DNA from: Pyrrhosoma nymphula
Lineage: Eukaryota; Arthropoda; Insecta; Odonata; Coenagrionidae
DNA length: 64,000 bases
Assembly: GCA_963573305.1 (NCBI GenBank)
Contig: OY754330.1
Span: 18,448,596 to 18,512,595 of the forward strand
Reading direction: 5' to 3'
Shown here: positions 1-9,411 of the stretch, piece by piece
Position numbering within the stretch: position 1 is the first letter of the stretch
Layout of the letters: every line of letters begins with the position of its first letter
Position numbers and translations under genes: made by a program
The notes under the pieces: generated by a model
The model's database searches: none
What the model was told of the DNA's origin: nothing
The model's input: only the letters and a program-made list of their open reading frames with translations

Positions 1-280
1 TAATACCTGTTTATGTTGTTAAGTTTGTTTCATGGTTTATGTCAATTAGCCCTAAGGATGGCAGTAAATTTTCAGAAATTTTGGCGGTGAAATAGTAACT
101 TTTTAGTAGACCAGAACTCAAGAAAAGAAGAAGAAACTGTTTAGAATTGCAGCTAAATGATGACCAGTGTGTAGGCATGTGTCTGTGGCAGTCTCGCCGC
201 CGAAGGAAAAAGTTGGGGGGTCGGTGGGGTGAAGTAGGAGGTGTGGGGGTCATGTAGGGAAAGGAGCTTCAGATATTTAA

Positions 281-835
281 CGCAGTTTCAGCGATAAATC
301 AATTCACCTAGAATTTTTATGAACTTGGTGCAATTTTAAATAAAATACTCACATCTATTTAATGATATCAAAGTATTAACCCCTTGTCGAACTACTTTTC
401 GAGCAAGTCGCCTAAAAATATAAGCTGTTTTACATGGTATAGATTACGCCTGTGCGCTCCATAGGGAGAATATTGAAAAAGTTGGGAATTTATAACACCT
501 AGATTTCGCCAAAAAACAAACGGTGTAAAGTTTGCATGTTTTCTCAACTATTTATAAAGAATAATATATTACTCACCGAATTAACTTATACAGAATCGCT
601 AAAAAAAATATTCTATAGCGAAGGCTTTTTAGCCGCACGGTGTGAAATAATGATTCAAGTTAGAGGCGTATTTGGTAATATTTATTTAATTACTGAGAAT
701 TATTTTCACACAACTATATTTTTTGCCATTAATATTACAACATTTACTTCATACTTCTTAGAGACGCTGAAATTAAAAAATAAAATTCGAAAATGGTTTC
801 TATTATGACTAGGGAACTATCTCGCTCAAACTACC
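281..835 (+). mobile_element. MITE family A, copy 1
   Basis: Non-coding repeat of about 555 bp, present four times in this window (also 11240-11797 minus, 43066-43622 plus, 55411-55966 plus). The ends are imperfect inverted repeats of the form GGTRGTTTGAGCGA. In this copy the left end is decayed (CGCAGTTTCAGCGA after TTAA at 277-280) and the right end reads TCGCTCAAACTACC before TTGA. Shared internal landmarks are a CACCTAGAATTT box near the left end, a central TAACACCTAGATTTCG box and CATGACTAGGG-like sequence near the right end. No coding capacity is seen. Inference: a non-autonomous cut-and-paste element whose target is TTAA. This is the most decayed of the four. Confidence 0.85.
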
Positions 836-879
836 TTGAGTGCACTTAAGACTATCCGAGATAACTTCCGCTGGAATGT

Positions 880-2260
880 GTCCCTCCCTCCCGCTCTGAT
901 TTTCTCTATCTCTAGGAGGATGTAAGTGGTCGAAGGAGTGGGGAGGTATTGGCACACAGAGAAGGGAGGGAAGTGAGGAGCGGGGGTAGATGATCTAAAG
1001 CATCGTGGCGGGAGGGATTCTGGGTAGTCTCAAGAAGAAAATGAATGCATTGGGAGCCGGGAGTGGGATCACTTTACAGGAGTCGGGAAATCGGGATGAG
1101 GGGTGGAAAGAAAGACAAGGGAGGGGGAGGGGAAATAGATAGAAACTTCGAAATCGTTAATTTTTTTCTTCCCTCCCACTGCTCCTCTTTCCAACTACCC
1201 CCTCTTCCCTCTCTCTCCTTCCCTCTCTTTCGCTCGCTCTAACCATATCAGGTTTATAAGTTATTTTTTTCCCATCTTTCCAGACTCTTCCGCTAACCCC
1301 CCCTTCACCCTCTTCACCCCCACCTTTTAACCTCACCCTTCTTCTTTTGGTTCAAACCCACTCCATCCCCCACTCCACTTACGAGCGCACCCTTGCATTA
1401 TTTCCTCTTCAAATATCCTCTTCCCCTTATCCTCCTCCGCAACTCCCAACCCTCTGCTCACCCACCACTCCTTCCCAGACACCCTCTCCCCCGTCTCTCT
1501 CCCTCCAATACCGCCCCTAACTCCTCCATCGCACCAGTCCAGCCCTCCCCCCCCCCAAATCACCTCAGTGGACCACTTGCAAGACTCCCACCCCAGTCTC
1601 CTTACCAGACGCACAGCACGCCCTCCTCTACAGCCACTTCCCTTTCCCCTTCGCGCATAATAACATAACCCTCTCTCTCTCTATCTCCTCTGAAGCATTC
1701 CATCCCCTTCTCTCCCCCTCCCCAATTTATTCCACCAAACCCCACCCCCCTTCTCCCACCACCTTCCCCTACACACCCGACCGCCACCATCCCTCTAAAT
1801 AAAAAAAAAAGGAGAAAGTAAGTAGAAAATGAAACGTCGGTCTCCATCTCTCGGGGTGAACTGCGGTGCGTCCTCATCTCCCGAGGATTGATTGGATTAC
1901 ATTCGCAATATCCATCATTTTCTCCCGGGAAATGAAATGGGGCCGGGAGGGTTGTGGTGGGGGGAGGAGGATGGGGCGGCTGAGGGAGGGAGGTGGGAGT
2001 TGGGGCCAAAGGGGAGAGGTGAGGGGGGGAGCTGCTGGGGAGGAAATAGGGTTTCGGGGAGCAAGGGTTCATCTTTGGGTGAATGAGGAGGTGACGTTGA
2101 GGGCGTGGCCGGCGTCTTGGCATCCTGGCGACGGTGTTGTCATCCGAGGGAGGACGTTTCGGCGATTGGAATCCGCAGAGCAACCAAGGGGCTTGAAGGC
2201 AAGGTGCATGCATACTCATCACTGCGTTCCCTTTCGGTGTAGGTACAGTCAAATGAGCTG
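880..2260. other. GC-rich, strand-skewed low-complexity region
   Basis: Long purine- or pyrimidine-biased runs. The plus strand is G/A-rich at about 890-1140, C/T-rich at about 1160-1800 and G/A-rich again at about 1925-2090. Open frames of up to 249 codons exist on both strands, but they are proline-, serine- or glycine-rich products of the skew and match no domain I recognise. There is a poly-A run near 1800. The section from 2090 to 2260 has more mixed composition with CpGs and could in principle be a fragment of unique sequence. No gene is called. Confidence 0.6.
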
Positions 2261-2282
2261 AACTACTGCTGCTGTTAATTTT

Positions 2283-2470
2283 TCCAATCATTGCGATTGC
2301 ACAAATGATGTGGTACGCAGTCACGCACACGGGTGCGAAGATGTACACCAAATACGGTGAAATTCATCATGAGAAATTCATTTGACTTGACCGGGATTCG
2401 AACCCGGATCTCCCAATTGCCGGTCAGGTGCGTTAGCCAGTTGCACCACCAAACCATCTTAATTCAGGGC
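2283..2470 (-). repeat. tRNA-derived SINE (family 1), minus copy
   Basis: On the minus strand, from about 2456 downward, a tRNA-like head contains an A-box-like element (TGGTGCAACTGG) and an exact B-box (GGTTCGAATCC) spaced as in a tRNA, then a tRNA-unrelated body with AATTTCACCGT and TGCGTGACTGCGTACC. The same head and body recur at 2541-2690 and 21438-21700. RNA polymerase III promoter boxes with a repeated body define a tRNA-derived SINE. I did not obtain a complete cloverleaf, so this is not called as a functional tRNA. Confidence 0.8.
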
Positions 2471-2540
2471 GAATTTCACCGGGGGTTCATACGAACATCC
2501 TGTGCTACAATGTAGACTGGGGACGAGAACATCTTGTGCT

Positions 2541-2690
2541 GAACTTCGCCCTGAATTAAGATGACTTTGTGGCGTAGCCGGCTGACACACCTCACTGGTT
2601 ATTGGGAGATCAGGGTTCGAATCCCGGTCAAGCCTTATGATTTTTTCGTGGCGAATTTCACCGTCGTTGGTGTATACTGGAGTTAAATCT
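2541..2690 (+). repeat. tRNA-derived SINE (family 1), plus copy
   Basis: Second copy of the same SINE, facing away from the minus copy at 2283-2470. The head has GGTTCGAATCCCGGTCAAG and the body has AATTTCACCGT followed by TTGGTGTA. The 5' leaders of the two copies (TCGCCCTGAATTAAGATG in each orientation, about 2456-2478 and 2543-2562) are complementary, so the pair can fold back across a spacer of about 65 bp. Confidence 0.75.
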
Positions 2691-4023
2691 ACGAAACTGG
2701 TTCAGTTGTAATAGTTTCTTCCATACTGCTCTATCCTTGCGTACCTATCGCTTGAAATATATTTATTCTTTGCTTCATATACGATCTTCTACTCCTAAGA
2801 CTTCCCTTCTTTAAGCCTCTCTTCCACCTAATTAATTCACAACTCTCTCTATTTATCCCCTCTTCTAGCACTATTCACTCCGCCATAATACATCTATATC
2901 GTTTCGGTTATTGACTTCGTAACAAGTGAAGAAAACAGAGCTCTATGGTTCTATTTCACTTATTCATATTCAAATGGGTGGAATTGCCTACGTGGGCGAC
3001 GATAGCATCACGAACGCTGTCCCCTCTATATGCCAGCGACTACCCCACATCTTTAATTTTACCCATTTTTAAACGAATTTCGAAGTACATATAAGTACTC
3101 CGTCGATTAAAATACAAGGCGTAATTCACACTGCAAGAGATCAAATTATTATATGAATAATTAAACAAATAATATGAGAAAAATTAAATAAATTTTATGA
3201 ATTATTTAGTGTTGCTCCCTTCCTTGCTTCCCTCGGGGAAAGTATTATTTAGTTCTTTATTTCTCAGGAAGACTATCAGAATATCAATTATCACCGTAAA
3301 AAAATGAGATATCCGGCGTATAGTGCAATATTTATTCCCAAGGCAATTTTCATTCCGGCTTGAGGTCAGTTGACCTTCCAATTGAGTTGCTAAAGGTACT
3401 TCTCAGACTCATCATAAATTGGAGTACACCATTTACCCGCACTCAAAGAAAGACCAGATTAAAGGATCTGAAACTCCTTTATAAATTTAGCATGGTGGAA
3501 AGAAATCACTCGGGGCGATTCCACGTATGTACCTTAATCCAATTAAATTCGGCGGCTATGTGTCATTATCATCGAAACATTGATTAAAAGACAAACTTTC
3601 AAGTACCTTAAATACAATGGATGAGACTTGAGGGGGGAGGGGGGTTGAAAGCCTTATGGTGGGTAGGCAGTTTTGTTTTGAATTCATGGTCAAGTGGTGA
3701 TGTCTGCGGAAGTGTTATGGGATTTTGGAGATTGGGGTATTGGGAAAATGCATGATTGTAGAACAAATAAAGACAATGGTGAATATCGAAACTCCGTCCA
3801 ATCGTTTGAAATTAGCATATTTGTTGAAATCTATTGTCTGGTTATTTCAAGAATTTCTAAAAACATCGTTAACAGCTTTTGTCATGTACCTTCATGTAAA
3901 AAGTTAGGTTAAAAGTCACTTTTTTGTCCACATTTTGAAATAATTTGAAATAAGGATTTAAAATCTTTATTTTTTACTCCTCTTATTTCCGATGACTCGA
4001 GTTGAACTTTATCTCCGTTTATC
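2691..4023. other. No recognisable feature
   Basis: A+T-rich sequence. Short open frames at 3360-3587 and 3694-3912 on the plus strand match nothing I recognise and have no conserved neighbours. The stretch near 3630-3650 is purine-rich. No repeat shared with the rest of the window was seen. Confidence 0.5.
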
Positions 4024-4024
4024 C

Positions 4025-4106
4025 TATATAACCACCATCGCACTCGTCCAATTTTGGTATATACACACCACCCAAAGTCCCAACACTCGAGCCTTCCATA
4101 GACACT
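4025..4106 (+). repeat. Left direct repeat flanking piggyBac relic
   Basis: About 80 bp starting TATATAACCACCATCGCACT and ending CATTCCATAGAC-like sequence. It recurs in the same orientation at 4984-5062 with a handful of differences, including the shared block ACACACCACCCAAAGTCCCA. The two copies bracket the transposase relic. Terminal repeats of piggyBac elements are normally short and inverted, so this direct pair is not a standard transposon end. Confidence 0.75.
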
Positions 4107-4114
4107 AACCTGGA

Positions 4115-4960
4115 ATGCGTGTAAACCAAAACATACTTAGAGAAGCACCTGGACCTACAGGACACGCGAGAAGAAATATAACTAGTAATAGTCTTTTGAG
4201 TGCATGGCGATTATTTATCGACTCGTTCATACTGACTCACGTAAAGCAATGTGCAATTGCGGAAGCACGCAGGCTAAATGATGAAAATTTTACTCTTTCC
4301 GATGAGGAAGCTAGATGCATGTATTGCCATATTTTACGCCCGCAGAATATCAGGCACAAATGATCACTCTATAACAAGTATTTGGTCAAACGACTGGGGA
4401 ATACAATTTTGTAAAACGACGATGTCTAGGAACCGTTTTGAAAACATTTTGCGTTATCTATGATTTGAAGAGAAGTCTAATCCATCCCAGCGACTCAAAA
4501 CTCACAAGTCTGCTCTCTTTTCAGGGATAGGTTCATGAATAATTTCATTGCTTGTTACAAACCTATTCCGTACATTATGGTTGATGAACAACTTTTTCCC
4601 AGCAAAACTAGGTGTCCTTTCACTCAGTACATTCCTCCTAAGCCGGACAAATACGGCCATTATTATTGGCTAGCTGTTGACAAGAATAACAGAAATCTTG
4701 CAAATGGTTTCCATTATGTTGGAAAAGATAATTCACGTCATGCTGATTACCGTTAAGCCTACCACGTAATACTTAAATCAATGCAGCCGTTTCTGAAAAA
4801 AGGACGAAATGTTACAGTGGATAATTATTTCACTTCAGTCAAATACGCTGAAGAGCTAAAAAGCCAGGGTACTAGCATTGTGGGAACGCCAAATAAAAAA
4901 AGATGATAAGTACCAAAAGAGATCAAATCAATGAAAGAAAACTTGTACGACTCTAATTCT
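4115..4960 (+). pseudogene. piggyBac-type transposase relic
   Basis: Three plus-strand frames encode successive parts of a piggyBac-family (DDE_Tnp_1_7) transposase. 4115-4463 holds a WGIQF...MSRNRFENILRYL block typical of the region before the first catalytic Asp. 4535-4756 holds IPYIMVDEQLFPSKTRCPF (containing the VDE motif of the catalytic core), then YIPPKPDKYGHYYWLAVD. 4757-4910 encodes NVTVDNYFTSVKYAEEL with the next Asp in VDNYF and a GT.. segment. In-frame stops and frameshifts separate the parts, and the N-terminal acidic region and C-terminal cysteine region are not seen. It is far shorter than an intact enzyme of about 550-600 residues. Active elements cut and paste at TTAA sites; this copy is dead. 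Confidence 0.85.
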
Positions 4961-4983
4961 AAAGTTTTTCAAAACAATGATGA

Positions 4984-5062
4984 TATATAACCACTATCAC
5001 ACTCGTCAAATTTTGGCAAATACACACCACCCAAAGTCCCAACACTCGAGCATTCCATAGAC
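4984..5062 (+). repeat. Right direct repeat flanking piggyBac relic
   Basis: Same-orientation copy of 4025-4106, beginning TATATAACCACTATCACACT and ending at CATTCCATAGAC. The transposase relic ends immediately before it. Confidence 0.75.
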
Positions 5063-5159
5063 GTCACCACTTAACCCCGCGTTAAAAAAAAACCACTTTC
5101 CCGCCACTAGCTTTTAAAACCCCTCCCCCCTTCTCCTCCCCCCCAAACAAGCCATATCC

Positions 5160-5400
5160 ATTGAATGTAAGGGACTTGAACATTTTAGGATCTGTGGCTT
5201 TCCCGGCGAATGAGGAATGTGAAGGGCTCTTGGGATTCCAACCGGGTTAAGTGTTTGGCTGTTGCCGACGTTTCGACGGATAACACTTCCATCCTCTTCC
5301 ATCGAAGGTTGAAGCTTCAAAGCTCTTAATCTTCAACCTTTAACGCTCTGAAGACGTTGGAAGCGTTATCCGTCAGCAGCAGCAAAGGACGGCAGCAGCC
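5160..5400. repeat. PLE-type terminal palindrome, decayed
   Basis: The left part, read on the minus strand, runs GGATGGAAG, then TTATCC, then GTCGAAACGTC and ends at a CCGGTT / CGCCGGGAAAG terminus near 5200-5225. The same terminal blocks occur at 15177-15260 and 26995-27070. The right part (5347-5375, plus) repeats CTGAAGACGTTGGAAG and TTATCCGTC. The arms meet at a small inner inverted repeat (GGTTGAAG / CTTCAACC, 5306-5340). I read this as two 3' termini of a Penelope-like element joined head-to-head, with no coding sequence left. Confidence 0.55.
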
Positions 5401-6412
5401 AATCACCGGCGAGAGTTCCGAGAACACCTAACATTCGACTCAAAAATTGGTTTGAATTTCAATGTTACCTTGACGATGACGCATAATACGGTGAAATGGA
5501 TCGGAATATGGAACCTATTTGGAATTTTCCACTATACTATCTAGTGCCAAGTGATTTATTTTTGCCAAGATGAAAGTAGAAAAAAAATCCACTAAGAGCC
5601 GCCTGCCTTTATCAGTTTACTAGAAACAGTTTATTAGAAAACAGTTTATTAGAAAAACAACCTTGATGCAAGACATTGGATGATTTACCGAAAATAATGT
5701 AATCTTCTCCAAAACGTTTAGCTGCCATTTATCTCATTGATGGCTAATTGGAAATAAAGCAATGAGCTTTTCTTCTTCCACCTCCCTCCTACGTATCAAT
5801 CGGATTTGTTTCTCAAGCGCCTTATCTTTACCCCTCGGTATTTTCTCCTCAGGCTAATTTCCTCATTTTTCTTCAATCTCATCTCCATTCAATCCCGCCT
5901 GAACATCTCCTACCGTACGAAGTCTTACCGTGTCCCTCTTCCCCTAAAATTGTTTCTTTTGGAATTCCGTTCCACCCATTGCCCGAGCAAAAAGAAAGAT
6001 TCAACCCTTTGTCCTTTAAAAACTTTGCTCTCCTAACCCCGACCCCAATCATCCTTTTTTTTTAACCTTTTCGCCTTCCCTTTGAAGGACGTAATAATCA
6101 TCCTCCCTCCATCTCTCCTCCCATATCTCTCTCCTTCTTCCTCACCCCCCACTTTCTTTACTTTTGCTCTTTGATTTACCGCCTCTTTCCTCATCTCCCT
6201 CTCCTTCTTAATACAACCTCCATTCACCTCCTATTCAACCCCTGCACCTCTCTCTCTCTCTCTGTCTCACCCCCCCCCCAAGTCTTTCTTATGTCACTCT
6301 CTCCATTTCACCCAAACAGCCCCAACCCCTTCTTACTTCCCTCCCTCATTTATTCTCCTCTCTCCCCTCTCTTACTATTTAAATATTGTCAGACATACCA
6401 CTGATTAGAAGG
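5401..6412. other. Gene-free stretch, pyrimidine-rich 5780-6380
   Basis: No recognisable gene. The plus strand is strongly C/T-biased from about 5780 to 6380, including CT microsatellite runs near 6250. Open frames there on both strands are compositional artefacts. Confidence 0.55.
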
Positions 6413-6581
6413 ATTACAAATTTAGAAAGTTGACCGAGAGATATACTGCCGTCAAGAAGGCATCAAGATATTAATTCGAAGTAGAATATTATATATATAT
6501 GTACTTATTATAATTTTGATAAACTTCTTACTGATTATTATATGCTTGATTAACCCATGCCTTTACGGGTTGAAATTTGCC
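6413..6581 (+). repeat. Direct repeat R, left copy
   Basis: About 170 bp (AAAGTTGACCGAGAGATATACTG-like start, split here to AAAGTTGA and GAGAGATATACTG; end ACGGGTTGAAATTTGCC) that recurs in the same orientation at 7183-7350. Each copy ends in GAAATTT, two or three bases, then CC and TTAA. The left copy abuts MITE-B 6586-7136, so the MITE sits between two R copies. Confidence 0.7.
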
Positions 6582-6585
6582 TTAA

Positions 6586-7136
6586 GGAGGTTCCGCGGCG
6601 ACTGTGTGAGTCAAAACAAATACTAAATTCCAAATTTTTTATATTTTCTCAAAAGAATCCTACTTTCACTGATGCAATGCGTTACCTATATAAACCCCAA
6701 TAGTAAGGCACAAAATGTGCAGACTATTCCACGAATGTATTTTAAATGAGCACTTTTTTCCAGCCATAGGACTGCAGCGCCATTTCCTACGAATTATCGC
6801 ATTTTGACTTCAATTACGGCATTAATTCTTCAATAACTAGAAAAATAAGGTGGTAAGAGGCCTGTATTTTATTTTTATTCAATTCCTCTGAATTATTTCC
6901 TGCTTAGAGACAGTTTTCCACTAAAATGGCATTTGTATTTTATGGACAAATACTGTTTTTCCCCGTGTTTCTCTCATTTCCCCATTGATCACTATGTAAT
7001 TACAAGTTTAATTATAGAATAAAAAAGCGTGAAAAGGTATTATTTTGTTGTTCATATCAGATAGAGGACAAATTTTTCTACAAGTAGACAGAATGTGAAT
7101 GAAATGACAATTAAGTCATATTACGGTGGAACCACC
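6586..7136 (-). mobile_element. MITE family B, copy 1
   Basis: Non-coding element of about 551 bp bounded by TTAA at 6582-6585 and 7137-7140. Its ends are imperfect inverted repeats, GGAGGTTCCGCGGCG on the left and the complement of GGTGGTTCCACCG on the right. It aligns along its length, in opposite orientation, with 34579-35132, and more weakly with 29784-30347. It shares the TTAAGGTGGTT outermost bases and the size of family A, but the interiors differ. No coding potential. Confidence 0.85.
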
Positions 7137-7182
7137 TTAATCCGATGAACATTTTTAGACTTGACACTAATGAGAGGGGTTT

Positions 7183-7350
7183 CAAGTTTATAAAGTTGAT
7201 CCGAGAGGTATACTGTGGTCAAGAAGACATAAAAATATAGATTCGAAGGAAGAATATTATGGATACATATTATAATATTGATTATTTACCTATCGATTGT
7301 GATATGATTGATGTACCCCTTGCCCTAACGGGATGAAATTTTCCTTAATC
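7183..7350 (+). repeat. Direct repeat R, right copy
   Basis: Second copy of the repeat at 6413-6581 (AAAGTTGATCC, GAGGTATACTG, AAGAATATTATG, ACGGGATGAAATTTTCC), also followed by TTAA. The spacer from MITE-B to this copy is about 45 bp. Confidence 0.7.
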
Positions 7351-7613
7351 CTTATGACGTGATACCCGGGTACCCACATATACTTTTAAATATAAATAAC
7401 GTTTTCACCCATATAAAAGTATTTTTATTTACAGCATTTTAAGTATGAATTTGCGTACATATGGTTTTCAATTTATAATTTAGTTTTATCAATGCATAAT
7501 ATTTTATGGGGCATTACTCTAACGTTTGAGAATTTCATTTTTAATCTTAAAAATGCTAAATAATTTAAAAAATATTTAAAAAACTCAGTGCAGCCATAAA
7601 ATCTAACGCTTTT
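7351..7613. other. Unrecognised A+T-rich spacer
   Basis: Short A+T-rich sequence before the PLE frame. No repeats or motifs were recognised. Confidence 0.4.
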
Positions 7614-8287
7614 TTGAGATTTAAGCCCAGAGCATTTACTCTACGAATATCTTTTACATCCAAGATTGGAAATAAGTTTCTCAGGCAGCGTAAAAGCTAT
7701 TTTGAAAGCTATATCTTCAAAAATATATTGAAATACCTGTATCCAATCATAAAAAACAATACCTCTACTTCCCTTCTCCTACCCTCATGTCCCAAAGTTT
7801 CCTATAAGCGTCCCTCAAATCTGCGAGACATTCTTAAATCCACTAAACCCTCCCTCCAACCCACCGCCCCCCCCCTCCGCCACTTTCCTCAACATGCGAA
7901 CGCCCTAGGTGCAAATGCTGCTCTCTCCTCCGCCCCTCATCCACCACCTCCCTCAAAAGATCTTCATCTACGGCCAATTGTACCACCAGCAACATCATCT
8001 ACCTCCTTTCCTGCAATTTCTGCCCTGCCTTCTATGTGAGAAAATGTACCACCCCTCTCAATATCCGTATGAACAATCACCGTCATGCCACCAAAACTCC
8101 ACCTTTTCTTGATCCCATCCCCACACATACCGCCTCCCACTCTCAGCATTTTGACGATTGTTTCTCCCTAGAAATCTTAGAAGCCCTTCCCGAATCCGCC
8201 GGTAATTTTGACGTGAAAATCCGAGAATACGCCCATATTTGGGTAACAAGGGTATTCGAAAAGCCCGGGCTAAACCTAGCCCATTGA
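7614..8287 (+). pseudogene. Penelope-like element ORF, 3' part (subfamily 1)
   Basis: The frame 7614-8039 contains VSYKRPSNLRDILKSTK (about 7798-7850), the conserved block between the reverse transcriptase and endonuclease regions of Penelope-like elements. After a frameshift near 7880-7910 another frame carries RCKCC, a cysteine motif that precedes the endonuclease, then NIIYLLSCNFCPAFYV and LNIRMNNHRH: the Tyr, Tyr-(Ile/Val) and Arg positions of a GIY-YIG nuclease. The end reads IWVTRVFEKPGLNLAH and stop (8285-8287). YVRK stands where YVGK/YVGE is expected, and the Gly is intact in the copy at 28288-28682, so this copy is mutated as well as frameshifted. The RT core upstream is missing. In intact elements this protein reverse-transcribes the element and nicks the target. 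Confidence 0.85.
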
Positions 8288-8564
8288 AATTATTAGCCCA
8301 ATAGCCACCTCTCTCTCCCCACCACTGCCCAACTCCCCACCACTATCCATTCGCATTTACCCCCCCCCCTCCTTCCTCTCTGCCCTTTCCTTCCCAAGGG
8401 AACAGCGGACTTTTCATTCTTCTACCACCGACGATGGCGGCCTGACCGCCGAAACGTCCAGGTTTTCTTTTGTGAGTGTCCTTTTTGCGTGTTTCTGTGT
8501 TTGTTTAGTGTATTACTGTTTTATTTTTGCATGTGCATCGTCGCCGAGAGCAATTTTCGACCAA

Positions 8565-8568
<4 letters not shown>
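8288..8568 (+). mobile_element. PLE subfamily 1, 3' untranslated terminus
   Basis: Follows the ORF stop and shows the layout shared by all PLE copies here: a pyrimidine-rich tract (8310-8395), GGGAACAGCGGA, the compact hairpin motif at 8428-8458, a GTGAGTGTCC box followed by TTTTTGCGTGTTTCTGT, then GCATGTGCATCGTCGCC, ending ACCAAGACA directly against (TA)n. Near-identical 3' ends occur at 28070-28287 and 50845-51110 (minus) and 29001-29261 (plus). Confidence 0.8.
8428..8458 (+). other. Hammerhead-like hairpin motif, PLE 3' end
   Basis: Reads CCGACGA, T, GGCGG, loop CCTGA, CCGCC, GAAAC, GTC. The boxes resemble hammerhead ribozyme core boxes CUGANGA and GAAA around a 5-bp stem II, but here the U of CUGA is C and one extra base separates the first box from the stem. 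The sister copies at 29121-29150 and 28138-28168 have an exact CTGACGA. Hammerhead motifs are known in the terminal repeats of Penelope-like elements; activity here is unproven and doubtful. Confidence 0.4.

Positions 8569-8647
<79 letters not shown>
8569..8647. repeat. (TA)n microsatellite
   Basis: Uninterrupted TA dinucleotide tract. It starts at the exact 3' end of the PLE subfamily-1 terminus and is followed by another PLE-type terminus. Confidence 0.98.
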
Positions 8648-8650
<3 letters not shown>

Positions 8651-8790
8651 ATTGGAAGCTTACACGAGCGAACATATCCTCTTCATTCTTCCTTTACCTC
8701 TCGCTGAAGAAGGTGGCGGTGACCACCGAAATATTCAAAACCCGTGTGAATTCTTTTTTTAAGTGTTTTTTTCCTTTTAGTCACCCTAGT
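8648..8790 (+). mobile_element. PLE-type terminus between two TA tracts
   Basis: Contains CTGAAGA, A, GGTGG, CGGTGA, CCACC, GAAATATTC (8704-8736), the same box-stem-box layout as other PLE ends, then GTGTGAATTC and TTTTTTTAAGTGTTTTT in place of the GTGAGTGT box. No coding sequence. Inference: the 5'-truncated 3' end of a diverged PLE subfamily. Confidence 0.55.
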
Positions 8791-8801
8791 GACGAAGTTT
8801 T

Positions 8802-8895
<94 letters not shown>

Positions 8896-8906
8896 AAAAC
8901 TTCGTC
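8791..8906. repeat. Perfect palindrome centred on (TA)n
   Basis: GACGAAGTTTTTGTGT (8791-8806), a TA tract to about 8890, then ACACAAAAACTTCGTC (8891-8906). The 16-base arms are exact complements, so the whole stretch is one self-complementary sequence. Confidence 0.95.
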
Positions 8907-8923
8907 TAGTTCTTCGTCTAGTA

Positions 8924-9107
8924 TAAAACCGAGTCTTTTCGTGATCTACAGTAGTTTGATGTGTCGGCTTTATAATTTCCATCACACATGCTGCCTGACG
9001 CTAGAAATAACTGAGAGAATCATTTAAATTAAAACCGGAATTTAATTAGGGGCCCTTGCGCTAGTAGTGATCACCAGGCTTTTAGTTCTTTTAGTCGTAA
9101 TCATATA
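8924..9107 (+). repeat. Direct repeat D, copy 1 (about 185 bp)
   Basis: Starts AAAACCGAGTCTTTTCGTGA and ends TTTTAGTCGTAATCA. It recurs in the same orientation at 10063-10246 with few differences. It contains the blocks TGCCTGACGCTAGAAAT and GGGGCCCTTGCGCTAGTAG. No pol III boxes or coding potential are recognised, and its class is unknown. Confidence 0.85.
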
Positions 9108-9215
9108 AACTATATATATATTAATGGTATCTGGGACGATTTCCGCATAAAGCTAATCTGAATAGAGCCAAAAATGAAGGAATGCGTCAGGATATATATA
9201 TATCCTGACGCATCC

Positions 9216-9366
9216 AATACTGGCCGATTCCAAGTGAAAAAAAATTCGACTAGACCGGGAATTGAACCACGGACCTTCCGATTTCGCGCCGGATGCTCTG
9301 ACCACTAAGCTATCTAGACTACTAAAGAAACACTGGAATCGGTGGGGGTTTCCAGTGTTTCTTCCA
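9216..9366 (-). repeat. tRNA-derived SINE (family 2)
   Basis: On the minus strand, 9322 to about 9250 reads as a tRNA-like head: a 7-bp acceptor stem with one mismatch (GTCTAGA against TCTAGTC), a D-arm with GCTT...GAGC, a B-box-like GGTTCAATTCC, and a T-stem with two mismatches. The flanks hold an inverted repeat (AAACACTGGAA / TTCCAGTGTTT). The mismatches and G at the position of the universal U33 argue against a working tRNA. Its 3' (minus-strand) flank ends near a GGATATATATATATCC hairpin at 9190-9205. Confidence 0.6.
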
Positions 9367-9368
9367 GT

Positions 9369-9401
<33 letters not shown>

Positions 9402-9411
9402 ATATATAATA
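9367..9411. repeat. Compound (TA)n(TG)n(TA)n microsatellite
   Basis: TA repeats, then TG repeats, then a short TA run, adjoining the family-2 SINE. Confidence 0.95.

Noticed and set aside
1602..2351. A 249-codon minus-strand open frame
   Set aside because: Proline/serine/histidine-rich product of a strand-skewed low-complexity tract, overlapping other open frames on both strands and running into a SINE. No domain recognised.
8527..9027. A 166-codon frame of alternating Tyr-Ile residues, and similar frames elsewhere
   Set aside because: Translation of the TA microsatellites, not genes.
9249..9322. Functional tRNA gene on the minus strand
   Set aside because: A cloverleaf can be drawn, but the T-stem has two mismatches, the acceptor stem has one, and the universal U33 is G. 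The sequence sits in a SINE.
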